Positions 41,720 through 50,072 of a DNA stretch of 64,000 nucleotides are shown here, piece after piece (the first letter of the stretch is position 1; every line of letters begins with the position of its first letter). Location of the stretch: assembly GCA_963281255.1 (NCBI GenBank), contig OY725500.1, positions 4,149,184 through 4,213,183 on the forward strand, read 5' to 3'. The position numbers and the translations under genes are program-made. Source of the DNA: Aphrocallistes beatrix. Its lineage: Eukaryota > Porifera > Hexactinellida > Sceptrulophora > Aphrocallistidae. The notes under the pieces are model-generated. The model was not told the origin of the DNA. It saw nothing but the letters and a program-made list of their open reading frames with translations, and searched no databases.

Positions 41720-44122
41720 CTAAGAGTCAGCAGGGTCGGCTAGGGACAACTTCTCAGCACCATTCACGAGTGACGATTCAGTGGCTGCTTCCTTCAAAGT
41801 GGCAGGGGGATCTTGTTCCTCTCCACTCTGCGCACCTTCTGGCTCGTCAGGGTTGCTCCAGTTGTTTGCATCACCATCGGCTTCAGCGCCGTTCTCAGTG
41901 TTCTCCGCGGGGGGCGGGCTCTCAGAGGGCGGGGTTTGAGAGGGTTTCTCAGTGGACTCAGGGGGAGTTGAACCATCCCATTCTTCCCCTGAATTTTTCT
42001 GCGCTTCCTCTTTGCTCTTAGTGGGATCTTGATTCTCGTCTTCACCCGCCCCCTCTTGGTCCGGATCTTGATCTGATCTCGGTCGACGAGGCTTGTTATT
42101 GTTTCTACGTCCCCCTCTATTCCTGCGCTGCGAATAGCGGTCTCTGTCACCGGATCTTCCGTCTCGATCTCGATCGCGGGTGCTGTCCATTCCCCTCCCG
42201 TCTCGATCTCGATCTCGATCGCGGGTGCTATCTATTCCTCTGTCGCCTCGGTCTCTCCGTTCGTAGTCTCGATCTCTCCGTTCTGGATAGAGGCCCCCGC
42301 TTCTGTTATCTCGGCGTTCGCGATCTTGAAAATCTCCTCGTCCCCGATCTTGAAAATCTCCTTGCCCACGATCTTGAAAATCTCTGCCGTAATTTTCGCG
42401 AAAAGGCCGCCTTCTGTCACTAGGTTCAAATCCGCCTTCGTAATTGAAATCGCGTCGCCTCCTGTCTCCGTTCCTCACCTCTCTGTCCCTATCGCCGCGA
42501 TACGCGCCTTGTCCTTGGTAGGAGCGTCCCACCTGTCGGTTCTCAGGGCGTCGATTCACAGGCCGGTCTTGCACCCGTACGCTAGGCTGGGAGTCATCAT
42601 CTGGTTTGTCATCCGAGCGAGGGGGGCGTGGCTCCCTCGGTTCTCTCGGCTCCTTTGGTTCTCTTCTCGACTCTTCACGGTTTTCACGTGGTTCACGGTT
42701 TTCACGTGGTTCGCGGTTTTCACGGGGTTCTCGTGGCTCACGAGGTTCGCGTGGTTCGCGAGGATAACCGCCGTAGAACCTGTCCTCTCTTTCTCGCCGG
42801 TAGCCCTCTCCCCGATTGCCGTAGCTCCTGTACCCCTGCTGCTCGTCGTCTCGCGGGTAAGGTGCGCCTAGGTTGGGCTGGCCTCGGGGCGGGAGACGTG
42901 CGCCCAATGTGGGCGGTTGGATGTCGTCATGTTCTGAAATAAACTTGTCCAGGTCTCGGATGTGAGCCATCTGGTAGTCCATCATAATGCCCGCCGTCTC
43001 GACGTTCTCTTTACGCCCGATGAAGTGGAAGGGCACTTTATCCTCTGGTGAGAGCTCGTTGCGAGGCTGAGAAGTGTCATCGCCTTCTATCTTCACTTTC
43101 ACTACTCCGCTCTTATCCACGATTTCCTGTATCAAGCTGCCTTTCTTGCCGATGAGGCGACCGATGCTCTTGCGCGGGACTTCGATTTTGATGTCGATGA
43201 ATTCGAGTTTTTTGCGCGCTTCATCTACTACGATGTCTGTGTCGCCGATAATGTGGAAAGTGCAGGTGCCCTCGTCCAGGTCAATGCGCTGTATTCCTGA
43301 CAGATTCCGCGCGTTCGTCACGTTCCCGCCCTGGCGCCCGATAGCCAGGCCCAAGAGGTCTGGCTCGACGCGGAAAGTGGCTTCGTGCGACAGTCCAGTG
43401 TAAGCAGGCAGCGGACCGGCGGTAGGGTTGCCTCGATCCCCCCCCCCTTCGCTCGCCCTCTGCTCTAAATTCATCTTAGTGCGCAGATTTCGCATATGCA
43501 TGTCTGATAGGAGGTTAGCGCGCTGTATCACACCTTCTGACTTTGCAAGAAACACGAGTAGGTTCTGGTCGCGACGGTAACTGACGCTGAGCGCACCAAT
43601 GGACCGGCTGAAGGAAGTGTGGACGTCCTTAGAACAAAATACGTGGAGGTCCAGTGGCACTTCGATAGCAGTGCGGTAGATGTTGAAGTTGGTCTCGGAA
43701 AAAGGTTGATTGGGGTTAGGAGTACGAACTTTCGCGCCTTCGAATATATCTGTGAAAAGCGCCCCTTGACTATCAAACTCGACCACGTAGAATTCGCCCT
43801 TCATTTTCGCAATTTTCCCCTTCCACCAGCCTTCAGGTTCCCCTTCGGCGGCTGGGGCTAACGCCTCCACGGGACCTTTCTCCTGCAGGTTCACTGGACT
43901 GCTTGCAGGGGTGGGAGGGTATCTGAGGTACTTGAGAGGCACCTGTTGATCACGATTCATTGCCCCGCCAAATGTAATAACAGCTTGTTGACTGTCAGTC
44001 TCATAGTCGACGAGAAAAGCTTTGTACCACGCTGAGCCTCGGAGAAATTCCACCTCCATCAGGGAGGAAAGTTCAACTATCAGATCCGGGGAATCGCTTT
44101 GTTCCTGCTCGTGCGACGCCAT
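41720..44122 (-). CDS. FMR1: FMR1/FXR-family RNA-binding protein
   Basis: Intronless, 800 residues from ATG 44122. Two N-terminal Tudor/Agenet domains (about 10-65 and 75-135; GSAWYKAFLVDYE, EGWWKGKIAKMKGEFYVVEF) are followed by the KH0 region and two KH domains (about 235-300, LGLAIGRQGGNVTNAR; 300-390, RKSIGRLIGKKGSLIQEI, each with an intact GxxG loop). The C-terminal 390 residues are disordered and very rich in Arg, Gly, Asp and Glu: REP/REN tandem units (around 42620-42760), QDRG units and RDRD stretches, then an acidic Pro-rich tail. The family binds mRNAs and represses translation in RNP granules; in vertebrates it comprises FMR1, FXR1 and FXR2. The lack of introns is notable because vertebrate family members have many. 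Confidence 0.95.
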   Translation of the reverse strand: MASHEQEQSDSPDLIVELSSLMEVEFLRGSAWYKAFLVDYETDSQQAVITFGGAMNRDQQVPLKYLRYPPTPASSPVNLQEKGPVEALAPAAEGEPEGWWKGKIAKMKGEFYVVEFDSQGALFTDIFEGAKVRTPNPNQPFSETNFNIYRTAIEVPLDLHVFCSKDVHTSFSRSIGALSVSYRRDQNLLVFLAKSEGVIQRANLLSDMHMRNLRTKMNLEQRASEGGGDRGNPTAGPLPAYTGLSHEATFRVEPDLLGLAIGRQGGNVTNARNLSGIQRIDLDEGTCTFHIIGDTDIVVDEARKKLEFIDIKIEVPRKSIGRLIGKKGSLIQEIVDKSGVVKVKIEGDDTSQPRNELSPEDKVPFHFIGRKENVETAGIMMDYQMAHIRDLDKFISEHDDIQPPTLGARLPPRGQPNLGAPYPRDDEQQGYRSYGNRGEGYRREREDRFYGGYPREPREPREPREPRENREPRENREPRENREESRREPKEPREPREPRPPRSDDKPDDDSQPSVRVQDRPVNRRPENRQVGRSYQGQGAYRGDRDREVRNGDRRRRDFNYEGGFEPSDRRRPFRENYGRDFQDRGQGDFQDRGRGDFQDRERRDNRSGGLYPERRDRDYERRDRGDRGIDSTRDRDRDRDGRGMDSTRDRDRDGRSGDRDRYSQRRNRGGRRNNNKPRRPRSDQDPDQEGAGEDENQDPTKSKEEAQKNSGEEWDGSTPPESTEKPSQTPPSESPPPAENTENGAEADGDANNWSNPDEPEGAQSGEEQDPPATLKEAATESSLVNGAEKLSLADPADS
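42126..42770 (-). repeat. In-frame tandem repeats in the FMR1 C-terminal region
   Basis: Three repeat types encode the disordered tail: 9/18-nt units giving EPREPRENR-type residues (about 42630-42770), 27-nt units giving DFQDRG (about 42320-42385), and CGAGATCGAGA-type units giving RDRDRD with a duplicated DSTRDRDR block (about 42150-42240). Confidence 0.75.
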
Positions 44123-44681
44123 CCGACTATTGCTGCGTCGAGAGAGATGTGAATCGGTAAAGGAATAAATCAGAAAAGTGAAAGTTTGAAGAAAAGTACA
44201 TAATGTGCAGTATATATGTATTAGGTATTTGAATGGAGCTGTACTCTTATGGGTTGATAGAAATACTCGTGAAAGAGATTATAACTCGGCGAATGTAAAT
44301 TCAGTGCAGGCAAACCCTACCCTGGGCTTTTACTACCTGAGCACAATGTTCGGACTGGGATTCCATCCTAAAGACTTGTCGCGGAAATTTACTAATTAAA
44401 TTAACCGGGGATTTGATTGACAGAGACTACTAATGAGTATTATTCTTCAATTTTTGGTTGGTTTCTCAGATGCCCTTATGCCATGGAACCTCACAATTCG
44501 ATTCTTACAAATTTAGTTTTCTGATAGAGATATACGTATAAATCATATTTTCACACCTTTGAATTTTATGGCAGGATTATTCTCCTACAATCTACCATAA
44601 TACCCAAATGGAAGGTAACATAACAAGACACAGGATTATATCGAAGGTAAGCTAGTACAGAGTTTAGGCATCAGAAATTGA
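44123..44681. other. Intergenic, FMR1 5' side
   Basis: 559 bp holding the FMR1 promoter and the 3' UTR of the NCBP2AS2-like gene. A 64-codon open frame on the plus strand lacks an ATG start and is not annotated. Confidence 0.5.
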
Positions 44682-44885
44682 TTAAATTTTGCCCCTGAAA
44701 ATTTCATGCTTGATTCTCTGTCGCAAGTTTTGTAAAGACTTGAAAGACTTTCCGGTTCCAGATGATCGCTGCCAGAGGTAGTAGGTGAGCTGAGCGAGAT
44801 GGCGCATGACTCTTGTCTCTGCTAATTTGTTTACGGCCGCACGTTCGTAGCGAGACAGAAAAGTAATTAACAATCTATCCAGCAT
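44682..44885 (-). CDS. NCBP2AS2: NCBP2AS2-like microprotein
   Basis: Intronless, 67 residues from ATG 44885. The peptide resembles human NCBP2AS2 in order: a hydrophobic start (LLITFLSRYE), LAETRVMRHLAQLTYYL (human SESRPIRRAAQLTAF), a SLQNLRQR helix and a basic end (HEIFRG). It lacks the Gly/Pro-rich C-terminal tail of the 99-residue human prot ein. The function of this conserved small protein is not well established; it has been linked to mitochondria. Assignment is by short similarity only. Confidence 0.65.
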   Translation of the reverse strand: MLDRLLITFLSRYERAAVNKLAETRVMRHLAQLTYYLWQRSSGTGKSFKSLQNLRQRIKHEIFRGKI

Positions 44886-44993
44886 TCTTCACAATCCGCT
44901 GATTACTCTAGAATGCTAATTATCGGCAGCCACAAAGTGTTATATAAAATCCGTTTCTAGGAATTGATTACATACACACCATATATGGGAATT

Positions 44994-45080
44994 GGGAGAG
45001 TTTAACATCTCCCTTTCTCACGTTTCTCGTGCTATGACGAGAAACAATTTAGATTGTTGACAACATAGCATGTTGCTATG
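44994..45080. other. Cluster of five adjacent short hairpins
   Basis: Successive self-complementary units: GGGAGA..TCTCCC (44994-45013), TTTCTCGT-gctatg-ACGAGAAA (45022-45043, 8-bp perfect stem), CAAT-ttag-ATTG, TGTTG-a-CAACA, and CATAGCA-tgt-TGCTATG (7-bp stem, to about 45080). GCTATGAC occurs twice. Could be a structured RNA or a protein-binding palindrome array. Confidence 0.6.
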
Positions 45081-45565
45081 ACATAAATAGATACTTTATT
45101 CTGTCTATAATTAGTATATTGTTAGCGGTTTTAACATTGACGCGTGAGAAAAATACAGCTTCATTTTACGTTATAGATGATTGTTCAAGATATGTAATGC
45201 AATATTAATAAAGGTAAATAGTCTCGAAAAGCGTCATTAACACAACGGCTGATGATGCTTCGAAAGTCATACTTTAGTTAATACTAGACTGTAAATTGTA
45301 AATTGAAACAAAACACCCACGCATCTTTTGCTGGAATACAAAGAGGGGTGTGTACTCAAAATTTCTTTTGAGAGAAGAATTTTTAGAGATGTGATAAATT
45401 TATCGTTAAAAATTTGATTTCGGAATTTTGCTCTATCATCAAACATATCACGAGATCTAAGCGACCCCTATGTGAAAAATTATGCTATGAGGTTACTACT
45501 ATAGTATGTGCGGAATTATAATTCCGCGTTAATAAAACTAGCTGTCACTGAAGTTACGCCTTGTG

Positions 45566-45577
45566 TGGTATATATAG
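45566..45577 (+). promoter_or_regulatory. Candidate TATA box of the EF-hand gene
   Basis: GGTATATATAGAGTG lies about 60-65 bp upstream of ATG 45634, a suitable distance for a short 5' UTR. Confidence 0.55.
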
Positions 45578-45633
45578 AGTGAATCTGCAAGAGTATCTAA
45601 GTAATTACACAACACAGTTCTCAACTCAAGCTA

Positions 45634-46189
45634 ATGACACATCAAGACAAATCTGTCAAGTTCTTCACTCCTGGAGAAGTCTCATGTATTGAGAGTTTAT
45701 TTACAAAGATTGATGCAAACGGAGACGGTAAGCTGAATATTAATTTGGTAGCCTGCTATCCCTGATATATAAATCAACTTTATTCATTTAGGCGAGCTAA
45801 CATGCGAAGAGATGGTAGAGTCTCTGTATAAAGTGATGGGAAACGTTTCAAGCAAAGCTCAGATAGAACAGGAAGTCAACAAGTTCATCATGCTAACTGA
45901 CACAAACAAAAACGGGACAATCGATATAAAAGAATTTCTGAACTACCTAGCGAAATCTTTCAAAGAGATTGACCCAGATTGGAAATTAAGAAAAGCGTTT
46001 GCAATGTTCGACGAAGATAATGACAACGAAATTTCGCACGCGGAACTGAAAAGGGCGCTGAGCACTCTCGGGATGGATTACTCCGACAAGGATATCAAGC
46101 GCATCATTTCCAAAGTGGATAAAAACGGAGATGGAGTGATAGATTTCGAAGAGTTTAAAGAAATGATGTCTTCTGCTTTTGAAATTTAA
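45634..46189 (+). CDS. Calmodulin-like protein with four EF hands
   Basis: Two exons, 45634-45727 and 45792-46189 (phase 1), 163 residues. Four EF-hand loops: DANGDGELTCEE (split by the intron inside the loop), DTNKNGTIDIKE, DEDNDNEISHAE and DKNGDGVIDFEE. Loops 1, 2 and 4 have canonical ligands with Gly at position 6; loop 3 has Asn at position 6 but keeps Asp/Asn ligands and the final Glu. The linker between lobes and the LRKAFAMFDED...LKRALSTLG words are calmodulin/troponin-C-like. The N-terminal extension of about 15 residues and the divergence from calmodulin make this a calmodulin-like or centrin-like sensor rather than calmodulin itself. The TATA-type promoter suggests regulated or tissue-specific expression. 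Confidence 0.9.
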
Positions 46190-46535
46190 ACGGAATAAAC
46201 AGCATGAACTAAGTATAAATAAATTATTCCTAATTCCTCTGTTTCACATTATCATCTGGTTCCCACTCAATCAATTAATTAATTAAATTCAGTTATGATG
46301 CATCAAGTTTTTAGAGGTTAATTGGGTCTCAAAATTGGTAAATAAACAAAAATAATGAATACTCGTGAGATTGAAAATGTTCCCCTGTTTGTTAGCAAAC
46401 AAAATAACTAAAAAGTTGTTTCAATTCACTAATAGGGATTTCTCCAACTAAACAAACTAAATCTTTCACAGTCAACACTAGACAGTACAAGCTAGAGCTT
46501 AGTTCTAACGAATTATGTGATACGAGGGGAAGGAA
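46190..46535. other. Intergenic, converging 3' ends
   Basis: 346 bp of AT-rich 3' flank between the EF-hand gene and PIGZ, with an AATAAATTA word soon after the EF-hand stop. Nothing else recognised. Confidence 0.5.
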
Positions 46536-48428
46536 TCAAATCTGGTAGATTTTAAGACTGAAAGCATTCCGTGCAGACTTCATTATAAAACCGATCTTGT
46601 CGTACAATGTGTCACCTCCACTCGCTAAATATTGGAATATCCCTTGGAGGATCTTGAACTGTCTGAGGAAGTAATTGGACTGGTCAGGGGGGAGTTTGAT
46701 GGAGAGTTGAGTGATGATATGTTCATATTGTTTGTGTAAAGTGCCGTGTCCGAAATGTGGGAAGATCTCCTTGATTGGACTGCCAAGGTGCAGTTTCTTG
46801 AAGTCATCAATGCCCAAAGAAACCAGTAAGATGCTGCACTGCGATTTATTACACTTCTTTTTAATCTGTCCAATCTTGTTCTTGACGATATTTTCGTCAC
46901 CTTCACTCTCCCAGGTCATCGTCGCATTGTACGAGCGGTACGCATCGGGCCAGAGGAGGAAGTGCTCAGGGGGCTGGCTGGTGTGCGAGTAGAACAGATG
47001 GTACTGACAGTGAGAGGCGCTGCTGCAGTTGAGACAGGAGAGCAGAGCTGTGCTGCAATCTTCTCGATCGCGGATCTTGTCGATGAAGCTGTGCTGAATC
47101 GCTGTTAGGGACTTGGTGACACCTGCTTCAAAGAGAACCCCGTAGTAGAGGAATGAGACTGAGTTGAATACCAGCCAGACGGCATAGAACATCCTACGCA
47201 CTTTCTTAGAGATGTAATATTCCAGGGAGTAGCCGCAGATGAAGAAAATCGGGATGGAGAGTGGCGTGAAGGAGAAGGGATCATATGAAAACTTGGAAAA
47301 GTTTATAATGAAGAGAACTAGCACATTTAAAATCATTCCGAACTGAAATAGTTTGTAGATCCAGTAAATGCGGCTGGTTACAGTGCTCTCCACACCTCTG
47401 TACAGGAAGAGGAGATGGTCCTTGGTGCGAGAGAGGAACTTGTAAGTGGTGTACAAGAAGAGAAGGAGAATGGGCCCAAACACTGTAAAGATACCGAAGA
47501 GACTGTTCATAATAGTTGGAGGTGTCCTATTGTGTGTGAAGGCGGATTTATCGAAATAATACTGTATCGCGTTGTATGGTGTAAGGATGAATCGGCCACT
47601 CACACATAATCGTGTCTCCAGTATCGAGTGTATATAGTTTGAAATAAAACCAGGGATGAAGTTATTGGGACAATTTTTGTCTGTGAGAGAAAGGTTGAGT
47701 TGCTTGAAATAGATGGAATCGATTACAGTGATAGAAAACGAAGTGAGAAGGAATGCAACTAGTACGTGGTTAACGAAAGTGAGGGCTTGGACAACTTTGA
47801 AGAAGGTGTTACGAGACGCGACCCAAATGCAAGGCCATAGAAACAACCACAATCCTATGTAGATAAAGGAAATATCAGTGAAGACGCCGAAACTGATTAG
47901 AACCCCGATCAAGGTCGGTATGAGGGTAGAGGAATTTCGTTTTTCTTGAATCAAAATCGAAAAGCTAATGGAAAGATAGAGGAGAGATGCGAATAGGATA
48001 TTCTGGAACAGGATTAGTGAAGGTTTGAACGCAATGGAATATGTAATGTAAAAAGTAGAGTATAGAAACATGGACATAGAGCGACATTTCATCAGCTGAG
48101 ACGCTCTGTGCAAGAAGTAGTCGAGTGCGAGCGATAAGAGAAACACCCACGTCTTTATCACAATTTGAAAATACTCGATTTTGTAAACAGAATCGGAAGT
48201 GAATAAAGAAAACAGGTAGACCGGAAGGCCGAATGAGATGTAGGACATGGTGATGGATTGAGTGGGGAAAGTTGGTTTGAATACCCAAGAGGTGTGATGG
48301 TTAACTTTCAGCAAATCACCTGCAATTACCTCGATGGTGTGCGAATAGTCGGTGGAGCTGGTAAAGCCATGGATCGGATAGAAAATAAGGACGAATCTTA
48401 TCCCAACAGACAAAATGTAACTAAACAT
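46536..48428 (-). CDS. PIGZ: GPI mannosyltransferase 4 (PIGZ/SMP3)
   Basis: Intronless, 630 residues from ATG 48428; the frame opens further only via TTG. Polytopic membrane protein with about ten hydrophobic segments in the first 480 residues. The family landmarks are modified but present: an early acidic/His luminal loop (STDYSHTIEVIAGDLL, equivalent to HPDE...E..AGD in the GT22 family), a WVFKP segment, TPYNAIQYYF, the luminal LFYSHTSQPPEHFLLWP block matching LLFTHTYMPPRHLLHLP of PIGZ, and a C-terminal IFPHFG...AFSLKIYQI block. PIGZ adds the fourth mannose to the GPI precursor in the ER. Identification rests mainly on the C-terminal luminal blocks. Confidence 0.8.
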   Translation of the reverse strand: MFSYILSVGIRFVLIFYPIHGFTSSTDYSHTIEVIAGDLLKVNHHTSWVFKPTFPTQSITMSYISFGLPVYLFSLFTSDSVYKIEYFQIVIKTWVFLLSLALDYFLHRASQLMKCRSMSMFLYSTFYITYSIAFKPSLILFQNILFASLLYLSISFSILIQEKRNSSTLIPTLIGVLISFGVFTDISFIYIGLWLFLWPCIWVASRNTFFKVVQALTFVNHVLVAFLLTSFSITVIDSIYFKQLNLSLTDKNCPNNFIPGFISNYIHSILETRLCVSGRFILTPYNAIQYYFDKSAFTHNRTPPTIMNSLFGIFTVFGPILLLFLYTTYKFLSRTKDHLLFLYRGVESTVTSRIYWIYKLFQFGMILNVLVLFIINFSKFSYDPFSFTPLSIPIFFICGYSLEYYISKKVRRMFYAVWLVFNSVSFLYYGVLFEAGVTKSLTAIQHSFIDKIRDREDCSTALLSCLNCSSASHCQYHLFYSHTSQPPEHFLLWPDAYRSYNATMTWESEGDENIVKNKIGQIKKKCNKSQCSILLVSLGIDDFKKLHLGSPIKEIFPHFGHGTLHKQYEHIITQLSIKLPPDQSNYFLRQFKILQGIFQYLASGGDTLYDKIGFIMKSARNAFSLKIYQI

Positions 48429-48529
48429 GTTGGACAACAAATATAATGGCAATAGCCATCGTGTTAATCCACACTCAAAGTCTCAGTGTGTACTATGGGT
48501 TAGTAAGAATGAACTGGTTAAACTGCACT

Positions 48530-49572
48530 TCAAAAGTAATTTGAGATTTCAGTGGGCAATTGAACCGTTAAAGTAAAGAGGTACACGTAAATCAATAATA
48601 ATACTACAATACATTGAATGAGAAATAGCCATTCACTGACCTGATTATAATTTGGCTCTATATCTCCATTCGTTAACATCGGGGTGGGTTCGAATTGGTC
48701 GTAAGGAGGAGGAGGGGATAGGAGATATGGGGGAGGGCCTTCGCTGCTAGCTTGTGAGGGCGATTTCAACGTCTTCTTTAACCTCCTCCCACTACTCACA
48801 CGACGTATTTTCTACCAAAAAAATCAATTTAAACACTTTCACACCATAAAACTGAGCCTGTAACCTACCCTGCTGATGTTAGGAGAGATAGAAGAGGAGA
48901 CAGGACGATTCATTGGATCCTGCAGCTCGTAATCCCTCGAAGGATTGTGCACCTCTTCCACTGCCTCGATTTCTGTCACCAGATTTGTATCTTCAAATGC
49001 TATCTATAGGAAACAACTCGTTTGGAAAATACGCAGCTACCAACTGTGACAATTCGCGAGTCTACTCACCACTAGGTTCTCTGGCTCGGGCACGTTACTT
49101 CCGGCTAGGTGTGAGTCTGAGGGGGCATAGGGAGCTTCGGAAGGAGTGCTATAAAATACTATTTACTAAACCAGGCTGTTAGCTAAGTGTGTGAGAAAAC
49201 AATCCAGCTTTCTTACTCAGGGAAATTCCGGACGACATTGTGAATGGAGATGTGCTGGACGTTGTGACTGTCAACCTCTGGTAGCTCCTTGTTGCCCTTA
49301 TTCCGGGGAAAGGGCCATTTCCAGACTTTCTTCTTCGATTGAGACTTAGCAGGCTCGTCCTCGACAGCTAGGAGGTTGGGGTCTGAGTGGTAAGATGGAT
49401 TGTTCTTCATTTTAGGGTCGAGCGGGATTTCTGTGAAGGTCTCCTGACGCTGTGGCGGAGGAGGCTTGCCGTGGAAGAGACGAGAGATGGTCGTGTGCTT
49501 CTTCTTGCAGAGAGGAGTCTCAATGCCAAGGCTGACTGTGTTGGGCAGAGAATTCTGTTTGTGAGCTTGCAT
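48530..49572 (-). CDS. PPxY-containing single-pass membrane protein, unassigned
   Basis: Four exons: 49572-49217, 49148-49070, 49003-48869 and 48811-48530 (phases 2, 0, 0), 283 residues. The N-terminal 230 residues are hydrophilic, rich in Pro, Ser and Lys, with the tryptophan patch KKKVWKWPFPRN. Two adjacent PPPY motifs (GPPPYLL and PPPPYDQ) near residue 220 are ligands for WW domains, such as those of NEDD4-type ubiquitin ligases or YAP. A C-terminal hydrophobic segment (WLFLIQCIVVLLLIYVYLF) followed by a short tail makes it look tail-anchored. A GTCAGT donor-like site (after NYNQ) could remove the TM exon in an alternative form. No orthologue recognised. Confidence 0.65.
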
Positions 49573-50072
49573 TATTCGTCAGCGATTTTCTACTTTAAAA
49601 ACCTATAGCGTTTCAGAAAATGAGTGTAAGTATCCGCGGTTAAAGACGTAGGTAAGAATAAGTCTGCAGTGTACTTAAGTTAAAACGACGCATATGAGTC
49701 TGAAATGTCAGAATGGAATTTGGTTTATTGGTTAGCGCATTTAATCCAAGCAACACATACAATATTCCTGTTATATATCGGAGTCCTCTGTAAATTAATA
49801 TAGAACATAGGAGAACAAATGAAGAAGCTCCAACAGCGATTAGCCACAAAAATTTTTAAAAAAATCACTCGAAATAAATTATTGAAAAACTACAAGAGTG
49901 AAAAATAATCAGAGTCAATCAAATATACAGAGTATGAGTGAGATAGCTCCTAACAGGTACTAGCGCTGTTACATTGAAATGTACAAATATGTGTGTGCGT
50001 ACAATTAATCAACGTGAAATACTACAAAAAATAAAAATGATGCAACAGAGAGAGAGAAGTCTGAGGGAATTT
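49573..50072. other. Intergenic
   Basis: 500 bp holding the 5' region of the PPxY gene and the KIF13 3' UTR. A 70-codon minus-strand frame (49640-49849) encodes two hydrophobic stretches but has no ATG and a stop just upstream, so it is not called. Confidence 0.5.

Larger units (their letters stand above)
44886..45633. other. Intergenic with hairpin cluster and TATA promoter
   Basis: 748 bp. It contains five adjacent hairpins (44994-45080) and, near the right end, a TATATATA box upstream of the EF-hand gene; both are listed separately. No ORF of note. Confidence 0.6.

Noticed and set aside
42326..42942. Plus-strand ORFs opposite the FMR1 C-terminal repeats
   Set aside because: They mirror the Arg/Glu-rich tandem repeats as artificial FTVF/RVVRG-like repeats; no start context or homology.
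44205..44399. 64-codon plus-strand ORF upstream of FMR1
   Set aside because: Starts with GTG, overlaps the FMR1 promoter region and has no domain or family look.
49640..49849. Two-pass hydrophobic minus-strand ORF
   Set aside because: No ATG at its start, a stop codon shortly upstream in frame, and no acceptor that would join it to another exon.
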